Origin: Lagopus muta
Lineage: Eukaryota > Chordata > Aves > Galliformes > Phasianidae
Direction: 5' to 3'
DNA length: 64,000 nucleotides
Assembly (NCBI RefSeq): GCF_023343835.1
Contig: NC_064443.1
Location: 2,666,001 to 2,730,000 of the forward strand
Part shown: positions 1 through 13,300 of the stretch, in pieces
How positions within the stretch are numbered: position 1 is the first letter of the stretch
Layout: the number at the start of each line of letters is the position of its first letter
Position numbers and translations under genes: made by a program
Notes under the pieces: model-generated
The model's database searches: none
Seen by the model: the letters and a program-made list of their open reading frames with translations, nothing else
What the model was told of the DNA's origin: nothing

Positions 1-1306
1 AATGGGGAGAGATGGCTGTGAGCCGAGAAAAGAGAGAACATTTAAAATGATGAAACATCAGAAGTGAAGCAAACGTCAGGGCCCTATTCCTGGACATTCC
101 TGTGAGGGTAAAAATAGCCCTTTGAGGACTCGGAGTGGGAGAGTGCTTGTGAGCCCTGAGCAGGGCTTCTGCCTCTCCCTGCAGGCTCTCTTACAGCCCC
201 AGCTGCACGCTGTTTTTTCCAGGTCATGAAATGAAGGCTCTTGCTGAGAGCCTCGCTCAATGAGATTGCCTTGTTCTTTTCCGCACAGCGTGTACTTGGG
301 GTGATATCTTTGGGAAGTTTTTTCTTCGCATACTCGTGTAGCCAGTACTTTCTGATAACCTAGAAAAAAAAGATCCCCGAGCATTATGGTTATGCTGTTA
401 GGCCTCTATTGTAGCAAGGAAAACAAACTGCAGCAAGAAGCTGGGACCCACCAGCAGTGCGGGCACTTGGGTTGTGATGTGCTGGCATTTGCACCATGGT
501 TTGTCTGACCTAAACCTGGGGTCCCCTTGGGGACCTGTCCTCCTGGATTGTCTTGGTTGGGCCTTCCCCCATGCTGTTGTTTTTAGTGCCTGGTACATTT
601 CTTTGATGCCCTATGCATTGCTTTGATTCTCAATGTATTGCTCTGATGCCCAGTGCATTCCTATAGATGCCCAGTGTATTTCTTTGATACCCTATGCATT
701 GCTTTGATGCCCAGTGCATTGTTTTGATGCCCAATGCATTCCTACTGATGCCCAATGCATTGCTTTGATGTGCAGTCAGTCGCACAGCAGCCCAGTAAGC
801 TGCATCTCCCCATTTCCAGTGGACTTTTCAGCTGCTCTTATTCACAGAGCAGGCAGGGCCAAACACCCCAGCCCACAGGCAGCACACCTGGAGCCAAAGG
901 CAGGTTCGCACTGGGCTTGTTCCCCCTCGAATAGATGCTGAAGGTGTTTTGGTGTAGTCTGCAAGAGATCTAGTCTTCCTCATTAAAACTCCTCCAGGAT
1001 GATAAGAAGGGGGCATAAAAAGCAAGAATGATTTTTGTGTTGTCACAAACCGCAATTAGGACTTTTCACCCTAAGGCAAGATGGGAGGAATGGAACATTC
1101 TGATGGTCGCCAGAGCATAGTGAGGCACAGCCCCATGGCGTACTGACTGCTGAGATCCGTGCTCTTGCTGGTGATGGGGCCAGAGCCAGCACAGAACCTT
1201 GCCATCCCAGGGCTCACCGTGATGCCCATCTCTGCTGGGCACCGGAGAAAGGGAGGCCCCGTTGGCACCGATTTCTAACATGATGCTTCCTTTCCGTGTC
1301 CTGCAG
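1..1306 (+). other. BSN: BSN intron (5' window edge)
   Basis: No convincing coding exon was seen in either strand of this stretch before the acceptor cctgcag at 1300-1306. Its only recognisable structure is the 20-bp minisatellite at 601-772. Short open frames here lack splice signals and family resemblance. Confidence 0.7.
601..772. repeat. 20-bp minisatellite with 81-bp higher-order period
   Basis: Eight and a half imperfect units of about 20 bp have the core TTTGATGCCCAATGCATT. The unit lengths run 20, 20, 20, 21 and then 20, 20, 20, 21. Matching variant bases at equivalent places (units 1 and 5 share CCCTATGCATTG; units 3 and 7 end in C; units 4 and 8 begin CTA) show that a four-unit block was duplicated. 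It lies in a BSN intron. Confidence 0.85.
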
Positions 1307-4300
1307 AAAAACGAATGGCTGTGTCTGAACTGCCAAACCCAGAGGCTGCTGGAAGGGAGCCTGGCAGACCCTGCCCCGATGCCGCTGCCTGCGCCAAAGC
1401 AACCCGTGAGCGGCTCCCCTCGGCACCAGCCGACAGCAGCCAGCCAGCGGGCACCGGTCCCTGCCGAGCCGGTGGCACCTCCCGAACGGCAGCCTTCCCC
1501 TGCCAGGAGCCTGCGGGCACCCGAACAGAGCAGGGTCCCCAGCCCTGCTCCGGAGAAGAAGCCACTGGTGCTAGCAGAGGAGAAGCCGCTGCCCAAAGCT
1601 GCTCCGGAGCCATCTGTCGCAGCGCCCAAGGGGAAGAGCGTCAGCCCCAAACTGGAGGGGGAGAGCAAGGAGGGACGTGCAGCCCCTGAAACGCAGAAGG
1701 CGAAGGAGCTGGAGGTGAGCTCTGCCCTTGTCCCCTTGGTCACTGTGTTCCATGTCACAGAGAGGCACTTTTCACACCCGCAGTCAAAGCACAGTGCTTC
1801 CCAAGAGTCCGAACCGCTCTGGATCTTCTGTTCGTAATGCAATAGCTCAGGTAGTCCTTGCCCCATTGGTTTTAAAGGGCAGTTGGAGTTCTCGTTAAAT
1901 GCAAAGCTAATTTTGAAACATTTCCAGCTTGCACTGCAGAAATGGGCATTCCCGAGCTCATTCTGTTTTTTTTTCCCTCTTTAACTCAGTGTGCTTTGGG
2001 GAAACAGCCCAACAGCACTGGGATGGTTGTGCCAGGGAGCCATCATGGCCCTTGGGGAGGGAGGCTGCTTGCACCCTGGTGGTCCCCAGTCCCATGGGGT
2101 CCATGGTACCCCTGCTCACAGGCTCTCAGGCACAGCCCCCACTGCTGAGTGTGACACTGAGTCTCATTGCAGTGCTGCCTCATTGTACTATCAATTAAAG
2201 CAATTCCTTTATTCCTGCTGGCGTCCAACGAGGATCCTGGGGACTGCCTTGCTTCTCCAGTGTCCTCTGCAGGGCTATCCATTGGAGAAATTAAATTGCC
2301 TTCAGAGGCTGCTGGCCTCACACTGCCTCCAGCCCAGCTGTGCCCTCCTCTGCTGCCAGTCTCTTGCTCCCTGCCCACACCCAGAGCCAGTGCTGTACTC
2401 CCAGTGCTGCCCGAGGCCAAGCTCCTGCCCCCTTCCCTAGGGATGTGCTCACAGCCATAAATATCCCAAGGGTTACAGTGAGGGCTCAGCCATTGCTGGG
2501 TCTCTTAGCAATAGAAAATTGAAGGTATTGCCATTATGCAGCCTTCTGGCATTTGCTGTCAGGTGGGGGGCGCTGGGGGGCGTCCCAGGGTCCCCTCCTG
2601 CTTGGGGCACTCACATACCCTAACTCCACACTCCCTCTCACCTGCAGGACGCGAGCAAGCCTTACCCCCCGGACCTGTCTCGCAGCCCCCAGAGTCTGAG
2701 TGACACTGGCTACTCCTCGGATGGCATCTCCAGCTCGCAGAGTGAGATCACGGGGCTGGTGCAGCAGGAGGAGGAGAAGCTGAGTGGCACTGGGCTGGCA
2801 GGGCAAAGTCCTCCCAGCCCCTCTGAGCTCACCAAGCTAGAGAGCAGCATGCGGCCACTGCTTGAGGCGCGGGGGGCCCCGGCAGAGACCGGCAAGGGCT
2901 CAGAGGCACGGGAGGAACAGCGGCAGCGGCAGCGGCCTCGGTATCTCTCCATCACCCCTGAAGCCTTTGACTCAGACGAGGAGCTGGAGGACATCTTGGA
3001 GGAGGATGAGGACTCGCTGGACTGGGAGAACCAGAGGGAGCAGCGGGAGAGCGTGGAGTCCTCGGACGAGTTCGGCAGCAAGCTGCGGCACGACTACGTG
3101 GAGGACAGCAGTGAGGGGGGCTTCTCCCCGGTGCCTGGACATCCCAAGGGCCGGGAGGAGGTGGCTGACGAGGAGTTCATGCGCAGGCAGATCCTGGAGA
3201 TGAGTGCAGAGGAGGACAACCTTGAGGAGGAGGAGGAGGAGGGCTACGGGCGCTCCAAGTGCAGTGCCCCCAAAGCCGAGGTGGAGAAAGGAAAAGAGCC
3301 TTCCTCAGCCAAGCGGCGCCTGCCGCATGGCCCCGGTGGCCTGTACAAGGAGGAGAGGAAGGAGCTGGAGGCAGCAGAAAGCGATGACATAAGCACAACC
3401 CAGGGAGGCCTGCGGCGCTTCAAGACCATTGAACTGAACAGCACCACCGGCTATGGCAGGGAGATGGAGGTGAGCCAGGAGGCTGACGCTGGGCTGGAGA
3501 GGGAGCCCGAACTGGAGATGGAGAGCCTGATGGGATCACCTGAGGAGCGATCCCGTGGTGAGTATTCATCCACCCTGCCGGCCACCACACCCAGCTACAC
3601 CTCGGGCACCTCACCCACCTCCATCTCCTCCCTGGAGGAGGACAGTGACAGCAGCCCCAGCCGGCGGCAGCGCCTGGAGGAGGTGAAGCAGCAGAGGAAG
3701 GCTCGGCACCGCTCACACGGTCCTTTGCTGCCTACCATTGAGGACTCATCAGAAGAGGAGGAGCTGCGGGAGGAAGAAGAGCTGCTGCGGGAGCAGGAGA
3801 AGATGCGGGAGGTGGAGCAGCAGCGCATCCGCAGCACGGCACGCAAGACCAAGCGTGACAAGGAGGAGCTGAGGGCGCAGCGGAGGAGGGAGCGCTCCAA
3901 AACCCCCCCCAGCAACCTGTCCCCCATCGAGGACGCCTCTCCTACTGAGGAGCTGCGGCAGGCGGCGGAGATGGAGGAGCTGCACCGCTCCTCCTGCTCT
4001 GAGTACTCGCCCTCCATCGACTCAGAGGCTGAGAGCTTTGATGCCGTGACCTCCAAGCTGTACAAGTCGGGCAGTGAGTACAACCTGCCAACCTTCATGT
4101 CACTGTACTCCCCCACAGAGAAGGTGGAGAATGTGCAGCCCACCAGCAAGCCCCTCAAGAGCGCCGAGGAAGCCTACGAGGAGATGATGAGGAAGGCAGA
4201 GATGATGCAGAAGCAGCAGGTCCAGCAGGCCCAGCAGGACATTTCCTATGGTGGTAGCACCTACCAGCAGGTTGGATACCGCAGCACCGAGGGGCAGAAT

Positions 4301-7300
4301 GGCTTCCAATACCAGTATGCGGACAAATACGGCTATGACAGTGGCCCCACACACCCCTCACAGCCCGACTATTCGAGTTCTCTGTCAAAGCCTGGTGCAG
4401 TGTACGAGGAGATCCTGCAGACTTCACAGAGCATTGCCAGGATGCACCAGTCCACCTCATTTGACCTGGCTCTGGAGAAGGGAGACAAGAAGAAAGGACA
4501 GGAGGAAGCGTACCAGGAGAAGCACTTTCTGAATGCTGAGAGTGCATATGCTGAGCTAATGAAGCAGAATGGGGGACCCCTCACACCCGGCACTAGCCCC
4601 ACGCAGCTCTCTGCTCCTGTCTCCTTTTCAACCTCTGAAGGCAGCAAGGCGGTTCCTGACGTCCGGGTAACACAGCATTTTGCCAAAGAGGGACAAGACC
4701 TGGCCAAGCTCCAGAGCACCCCAGCAGCACCCAGCCCAGCTCCCAAGCCCATCACAGCTCCTTACACCTACAGCAAAGGTACCAGCATGGTCACAACAGC
4801 GGTGGCCAGCCCCACCAGCACAACACGGATCTACAGCTCTGCAGAGGCTGCTTCCACACCTGCCAGGAGCTATGGCCCGTCAAAAAGCACCGTCAGCTAC
4901 GGCTCGCAGACAGAGGACATCACGCGAAGCAAGGTGGGGGTGGAGACCAGCGTGCAAATGGCGAGGGAGAAGCTCCAAGGGGTGAGTGATGGCAAGCCCC
5001 CACCAGCCAAGACGTACTCATTCTTCAAGAGCTCCAGCCCCCCGCTCTCGCCAACGTCTCCCACTCAGAGTCCCACTCGCGCTGCCCCCAGAGCTGCTGT
5101 GCCCTCTGGCCCCACTGCCAAGTCTACTGCTGAGTTCTCCACGCAGACGCAAAGTCCCCTCCTCGCCTACGATGTCCCCACCACCACCGGCCCCTCAGCC
5201 TCCTCCCCCATGGTGGCCCAGGGGACACAGACACCACATCAGGCAGGCTCGCCTCGCCTGACCCGGCAGCAGTCCTCACAGGATGCACCCTTCATGCTGA
5301 TCACACTAGCAGCCGATGCAGCCAGCCAGACCAAACCACCGAGCTCCTCTGCGTCCCCTGCTTCATCCCCCACCAGGATAAGCCGGCAGGTGATCACCCA
5401 CGGGTACGGTCAGGAGCCAGAGCAGCCGCTGGGCACATTCATCCGGGCACAGCATGTGAAGGACCCAGCCCAGAAGGTGCCCGTGACTTCAGGCCCCGAT
5501 GGCATCACGGGGCTGTATAGCTGGGGAGCACTGCCGGCAGAGAACATATCACTGTGCCGCATCTCCTCCATCCCCGGCACTTCCCGTGTGGAGCCAGGGC
5601 CCAAGGTGCCGAGCAGCAGCGCTGTGGACCTGCGCACTGCTCTGAAATCAGCTCCCATCATCATAACAGACCAAGGCATGGATCTCACCTCCTTGGCCAC
5701 CGAGGCCAGGAAGTACTGCCTAACCTTGGACCAGATCCCCAGCCGGCAGTCCACAGCCATCCAGCCCCTGATCATCAACCTCAATGCCCAGGAGCAGCCC
5801 CACGCCATCATCGCAGCCTCCAGCACCGCCGGCCTTGCCATCGCCTCCCCGATGCTCATCTCCCAGCCTAAGCAGCCCGTGGTCTACGGAGACCCCTTCC
5901 AGAGCCGGATGGACTTTGGGCAGGGGGCCGGCAGCCCGGTGTGTTTGGCACAGGTAAAGCAGGTAGAGCAGGGCGTTCAGACGGGTGCTGGCAGAGCCAG
6001 TGGGGCAGCTGGCCCTGCACCCACCAGCAAGCCCGAGCCACCGGCTTCTCCCCAGGCGAAGTTCTCCAGGTACAGTTTGCCCAGTCAAATGGTAAAGAAG
6101 GATGTGCTCATCACACAGACCAGTGTTGCGCATAGTGTCAGCGGCCTTCAACAGCCATTCCAGCAGGAGCAGGGCTCGGAGCTGTACCGTGCGGTGCCGG
6201 TGGAGCTGAAGACCCAGAGCCCTCTCCTTGCCCTGGGAGGCAAGAAGTCCCAGGTGATGATGGTGCAGGTGGAGGATGTGACAGCTGGCCCGGTGACCAA
6301 AGTGCTGAAGGAAGAGCCTCCAGCCAACGTGCTGGACCTCACAGGCGTGAAGGCGGAGAGTCAGGTGGCCTGCTGTGATGTGGTCTACAAGTTCCCTTTT
6401 GGCAGCAGCTGCACCGGTGCATTCAATCCCACCTCCAAGGTGCCAGAGAAGAAGGCTGCGGACACGGTCCCCAGCAGGAAGGCCAGTGGGCCCCTGTATG
6501 GCAGCAGGGAGCCAGAGCTGCCAGAGAGCTTCCCGTACCGGGAGCAGCCGGCACCTGCACTCTATGAGGAGCACAAATTCTACCCCACTGGTACCTTTGG
6601 GAGACTCTATTCCTCCATGTCGGACACCAACCTGTCAGAAATCGGCATGAACTACTACCCACTGAAGGGGGACCAACCCTTCCACGAGGCCGCGGTGGAC
6701 CTGAGCACCATGAAGCACTCCTACAGCATCGGCTTTGCTGAAGGTGGGTATCTGGGCCAAGGGCTGCAGTATGGCTCCTACTCTGACCTGCGCCAGCCCG
6801 CTGACCTGCTGGGCCACCCGCTCCCTATGAGAAGGTACAGCTCAGCCTCCAACATCTACTCCGACTACCGCTACTCACCCCGAGGGGACCTGGCCAGCTT
6901 CCAGGAGTCCAGCCTGGCCCACTACAGTGCTACGACTGCGCGTGAGATCAGCCGCATGTGTGCTGCACTCAACTCCATGGACCACCAGTATGGGGCCCGG
7001 CACGCCAATGGTCCCGACACACTGTCTTATGGCCCCGGCGGTAGGGGGCTGCCAGCCCAGCCAGGGGGCGCCGTGGCCCCAAAACCCAGCGGGATGTTCA
7101 ACCCGTCCGTCCCTGAGACACAGCAGGGCTTCGGCAGCCTGGCACAGTACAACGTGCCCGGCGTGCGCCTGGGTGCCGTCAGGCAGATGTTTGCATCCTC
7201 CGCCACCGTGCGGGCAGCCGATGGCATGATCTACTCTACCATCAACACACCCATCGCCTCCACGCTGCCCATCACCACCCAGCCAGCCTCCGTGCTACGA

Positions 7301-10300
7301 CCCATGCTGCGTGGGCTGTACCGGCCCTACGGCCCACCCGGCATGGCCGCTGTCCCGCTTGCCAGCCTGGCCAGGGTGCCTGTCGTTGCGCCGCGCGTCC
7401 CGCTGGCCCCACAAGGCCTCTACCGCTATCCAGCCCCCAGCCGCCTCCCGGCTTCCTCGATGATGGAGACACCCGTCTACCTAGGCAAGGCAGTCAGTGC
7501 TGCACCAGGCACAGGCCCCGCTGCCAAAGCCCCCACCACACCTGCCACTGGCATGCAGAGAGCAGAGGCGTCAGGAGCAGCGCCCTGCACCGAGCCTCCT
7601 GCAGCGGGCAGCAAGGAGGGTGGCCAGGCAGCCCCCGTGCCCAAACCAGCCTCCGAGAGCGTACAGCGGGAGGAGCGGGAGCGCGAGGAAGAGCGGCAGC
7701 GCAAGCAGCAGGAGCACGTGCTGCAGCTGGAGCGGGAGCGTGTGGAGCTGGAGAAGCTGCGGCAGCTGCGGCTGCAGGAAGAGCTGGAGCGGGAGCGCGC
7801 TGAGCTGCAGCGGCACCGGGAGAAGGAGCAGCTGCTGGTGCAGCGGGAGCTGCAGGAACTGCAGTGCATCAAGCAGCAAGTGCTGCAGCAGCAGCAGGAG
7901 GAGCGGCACGCGCAGCTGGCGCTGCAGCGGGAGCAGCTGGCCCAGCAGCGCCTGCAGCTCGAGCACATCCACCAGCTGCAGCACCAGTTGCAGCAGCAGC
8001 TGGAGGAGCAGAAGAGGCAGAAGACCATCTTCCCCCCCGCTGGTGCCGAACCCATCAGCCGTCCACCCGAGGGGCCTGCCGAGGTGCCACGGGGCCCAAT
8101 GCACAATGGACACGGCTGGACACCAGCCGGCCAGGCGCTGCCTGGGGGTCCCGAAACTGCCAGTGGCCCACGCTACCCTGCACCGCAGCGGCCGCTCAGC
8201 AGCTCAGCCTCGGACATGTCACTGCAGGCCGAGGAGTCCTGGGAGCCCGGACGGGGCATCAAGAAGAGGAACTCGATGCCGCGTCTGCGGGACGCCTATG
8301 AGAAGGAGACAGCGAGGAAGACAGCAGACAGCAGTGTGCAGACAGATGAGGAGGATGGCGAGGAGCGGTACATGCTGTCGCGGCGGCGGCGGTCACGGCG
8401 CAGCACCGACTGCAGCGTGCAGACAGATGAGGAGGACAGCGGAGAGTGGGAGCAGCCTGTGCGACGCCGGCGCTCGCGGCCCTCCCGGCACGCTGATGCC
8501 GGCACTGAGGGCAAGGCGGATGGCACAGCACGCGGCGTGGCCAGTGTTGGCATCCAGACCATTAGCGACTGCTCGGTGCAGACTGAGCCTGACCAGCTCC
8601 TCCGTGTCTCGCCCTCCATCCACATCACCACCCATGACCCTCGTGTGGAGATCATCAAGTACATCTCAGCGCCGGAGAAGACGCAGCGGGGCGAGAGCCT
8701 CGCCTGTCAGACAGAACCTGAGCCGCCTCCACAGCCCGGAATCGTGGTGCCCCAGCTCACGGTGCCCACCACCATCACCCCCTACTCCACCAACCTGCAG
8801 ATGGTCAGCACAGGGCCTCTGGACCCCCACGCTGTCCGGCAGCAGACCCTCGGCAAGTTTGAGAAGAAGAAGCCAGACCCTCTGGAGATCGGGTACCAGT
8901 CCCACCTGCCGGCCGACTCCCTCTCCCAGCTGGTGACCCGCCAGCCTCCCCGCTCCCCCCAGGTCCTCTACTCGCCCGTGTCCCCGCTGTCCCCACACCG
9001 CCTGCTGGAGTCTTCCTTCGCCACCAGTGAGCGGCTCAACAAGGCGCACGTCCCACCCCAGAAGCACTTCACAGACTCGGCCCAGCGCCAGCAGACGCTG
9101 CCACGTCCCATCAAAACCATGCAGCGCTCACTGTCCGACCCCAAGCCCATCAGCCCCACCTCTGAGGAGGCTGGCAAGGACAGGTTCTCTCTCTACCAGC
9201 ACTCACTGCTCCCAGGCACCCAGGTACGTGTGTGCGGGGTCATGCTCGGGCGCCCACCCCGGTGATGGCACTTTGTGTCCCAGCTCAGTGGACGTCTCAC
9301 CCTGATGGGCTCAGACGTGTCCTCACGCGGCATCCTTCCCTGTGTGTGCCTGGCCAGGCTGACCCGAGCTGAATCTTTTCTGGTGACATCTCACCACTGT
9401 GAGCAGGAGAGATGCAGTCACTCAACTCACTCTCGTCCTGCAATAAATAACCTTTCCTTTGGAGAGTGGCCCCAGGAGGCACCTCAGGCCATTTCAGTTT
9501 CATTAGTGCTGCAGCAATTAATATTTCAAAAGGTTGGCTCCCCGCAGCGGCTGATGGCAGCCTGCATGCATGGACACGTGGCCCTGCACCTCCGAGCAGG
9601 CAGCAGGCGGCTCCTCCAGGTCTGCAGGCACTCAGGGAGCCCTGGTGCTGCACAGCAGCACAGCATGACCATGGCAGGACCCTGGATATTCCCATCCCAC
9701 AGCGGGTGCCCTCCCTCTCCTGCACAGCTCAGTTTTGGGGTGCAGCAGCTCACACTCCCATCCGCAAACAGCCTCATTTTGCAGGTGGGGAAACTGAGGC
9801 ACGACCTGGCAAAACCCCTCCATACAAAGGGGAGAAGGGTAGACAGGTGATGGGTTGTCCAACATCCCCAAACACAACCTACATTTCGCAGGGTGCAGTG
9901 GGGGAACACAGCTCTGTGACAGCTTCCATCTCAGTGGGTCCCGTGCCATCGCCCCACTGCCAATTTTCCCAGCCCTGCTGGAGAGCATTGCAGGGGCTTG
10001 TGCAGCACTTAGCAGTGCTCCTCTGCTGGCATGCCAGCAGCCAGCCTGGCATTTGGCTTGCTGCCACTCGTGGTAATTATTCATAGAAAGTGCCCTGCCT
10101 GTTACTTCCATCCTATTTATTGTGCCTTTACATAAACGCTGCTTGCATGGGGCATGAGGGAACGTACGGGGCACTCAACCCTGGGGGGCTGGGGCCGCAC
10201 TGCTGACGGCCTCCTCTTGCCTTTGCAGGTGAGCACACTGCAGTCGAGCCCACTGGCACGCAAGGTGAAGCGCACTCTGCCCAGCCCACCGCCCGAGGAG

Positions 10301-13300
10301 CCCCACGTGGCCCTGGGCAGCCCGGCCACCCAACAGCTCTACCTGGGCAGCTTGGCCCCCAAGGCCCCTGCCGCAGCACCGGTCACCAAGGCCAGCCTGT
10401 TGAAGGAGCTGGACCGTGACCTGAAGCTGGTGGAGCACGAGTCGACCAAGCTTCGCAAGAAGCAGGCGGAGCTGGACGAGGAGGAAAAGGAGATTGACGC
10501 CAAGCTGAAGTACCTGGAGCTGGGCATCACGCAGCGCAAGGAGTCGCTGCTGAAGGACCGAGGGACGCGGGACCACCCCTACTTGCGCGGCCTGGCTGAC
10601 CGCCGCGACTACCTGTCCGACAGCGAGCTGCACAGCCTGCGCCTCGCCACCTATGACAGCGCCGGGCTGCGCCCCGCGCCTGCTGCCCAGTACCCCGACT
10701 TCACCGCCGCCTCCTATGCTGCATACCCCTATGCGGCCCCACCGGGGCTCCCCACCTTCCCTGCCACGCGCCCGCAACCGCCCCAATTCCCTGCTGCTAG
10801 CACCACGCAGGACGGCTTGCCACCTGCCCCACTGCCTGCCTTCGCCTCGCCCGCCGCCTTCCCGGCCCCTGGCACCGTGTACCCAGAGCTGAGTGCCCCC
10901 GACCAGCCAGGCTTCCGGCCCCAAAACCCCTACCAAGCCCAGGGCACCTTCCCCGGCACAGCCGGTGTGCCTGCAGCGCAGCCTGTGCTCTACCAGAGCC
11001 CGTCAGACGCACATCAGAAGCCACGGCAGACCTCGCTGGCCGAGCTGGAGCAGAAGATCCCCACCAACTACGAGGTCATAAGCGCGGCCACCAGCTCCTC
11101 TGCTGTCCCTGATGTCACCCTCGGTGCGGCGGCGGTGAGCAGCAGCTATGAGCAGTACAAGGCGCCCGAAGCCCGGCTGGCTGACAGAACCAGCGTCACG
11201 CAGGGCCCGTCAACCAGCTTCTCCTCTGAGTCCCTCTACACCAGCCTGGAGCAGAACATTCCCCGGAACTACGTGATGATTGAGGACATCAGCGAGCTCA
11301 CCAAGGAGAGCCCAGTGGTGGATGGGCAGAAAGTGGAGCCAGCGGGCACGGGCGCCAACGGCCGGCACAGCAAAGAGAAGAGCGAGATGCTGGATGGCGA
11401 GGGGTCCAGCCGGCCGTGCTGCTACAGCAAGGCAGAGGATGAATCCGAGGAGGACATCTATGACCACCACGGCCCTGACCATCGTGGGAAGAACAGCTAC
11501 CACCGGGAGAGCAACGGCAGGGTGTCGGGGAGCTCGGCGGGCTCCTACTACTACGGGGATAGCGAGTACCGGCACTCCTCACGGGCAGACAAGCACGGCT
11601 CTGGCACGGCGCTGCCAAAGCACTCATCCAAGAACCTGGCACCTGCCGTTGTCTCATCCAAGCGCAGCAAGCACAGGAAGCAGGGCATGGAGCAGAAGAT
11701 CTCAAAGTTCTCCCCCATTGAAGAAGCCAAAGACGTGGAGTCAGACTTGGCCTCCTACGCAGTGACAACATCGGTCAGCAGCAGCAACGTGGCCTCCCGG
11801 GCCAAGAAGCTGCAGGATGAGATCACCTACGGGCTCAAGAAGAACGTATATGAGCAGCAGAAGTACTACGGCGTGTCCAGCCGGGACCTGGTGGATGAGG
11901 AGGAGCGGGTCTACTCCAGCAGTGGCAGAACCCGCTCCTCCGCCTACGGGCTGGAGAAGTCTTCCGGTCGTGACGCAAGTGGTCGCAGCAAGTCCTTCGA
12001 GCGGGAGGCTGCGGAACGCTCCCAGAAGGGCGGCTCCAAGCCCTCATCCCTCGGCATGAGCCAGAGCCGGGGCCGGGCTCCGGTCCGCACGCAGCCCTCT
12101 GAGGAGGAAAGCCCCATCAGCCCCCTGGGCAAGTCGGTGGGGGGGTCGCGCTCCGTGGTCCCTCCGCAGTCTGCGGGGGACCCCTGCTCCCAGTTCTGCT
12201 CCAGCCACTCGTTGCCTGATGTGCAAGAGCACATCAAAGACGTGCCAAGGAACCACTTGTACAAGCACGAGGAGGGCTACGGCATGGACGATTCCCATTG
12301 CGTTGTCTCGGACAGCGAAGGTAACGGCTACCCGTGGTGGTGAGCACCCAGAGCATGGCGCTTCCCCGGGGCATGCTCGTCCGCAGAGACACTCACGGCC
12401 TCAGTTTGCTTGACACGTGCCTTCCTCCCCCCTTTCCAGTCCTTGTCTGGGTGTTCGGTGTTGGCCGGCGGCGCTCGCGCGGTGCCCCGTCCCATCCCTG
12501 CCGGCGCGGGCTGTCCCCTGTGTGTGTGACGAGCTGCTTGCCTTCTCCTGCCTCATTGCATGGCTTCAGCCCGGGCTGCGTTCCCGCCTGAGGAGCGAGA
12601 GATTGACTGTCGTTTGTTTTTGGTTTCTGAAGCCTATCATTTGGGTCAGGAGGAGACAGACTGGTTTGATAAGCCCAGGGAAGCGCGGTCAGAGAGGGTA
12701 AGGCACTACGGCGGCCACTCTTCCTCGCAGAAGAGACCCCCGGCTAAGCACACCTACCACGACTACGACGAGCCACCGGACGAGGACCCGTGGCAGCACG
12801 ATGACTATCCTCAGCACCGCGAGCACCGGCACCACGGCGACTACGGCCGCCACGCTGCCTCCTCCCGCCACGACGAGCAGCCGCGTCGCTCGGCCAAGCA
12901 GCACCAGCGGGAGTCCGGCCGCCACGAGCCCCGCGGCCACGCCACGCCGGCCGCCGCCAAGAAGGCACAGCAGCCAGAGCCCCGCGCCTCGGCACCGTAT
13001 GGCCCCGGCGCCTCTGAGTACGCGCCGCCGTCCCGCCACCACGGCGCCGAGCCCCAGAAGGCGCCCAAGGCTCCGCAGCCGCACGGGACGCCCTCCCCGG
13101 CGCAGAAAGCAGAGCCCTCGGTCCCCGCGCAGCAGGCGGCGGGCAGGCAGCCGCAGGCGGGGCAGCCGGCGGCGCGGCAGCAGCCTGCGGCGCGGCAGGG
13201 CGCTCAGCAGGCGGGCGCTGCGCAGCCCAGGGCGCAGGGAGCCGCCGCGGCCCGGCCGGCACAGCAGCAGCCGGGGACGGGCCAGCCCGCGGGGAAGGCG

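Noticed and set aside
7477-8936. Long Ser/Cys/Arg-rich frames opposite or out of phase with the BSN coiled coil
   Set aside because: They are shadows of CAG/GAG-rich coding sequence. The Bassoon frame is conserved and spliced correctly.
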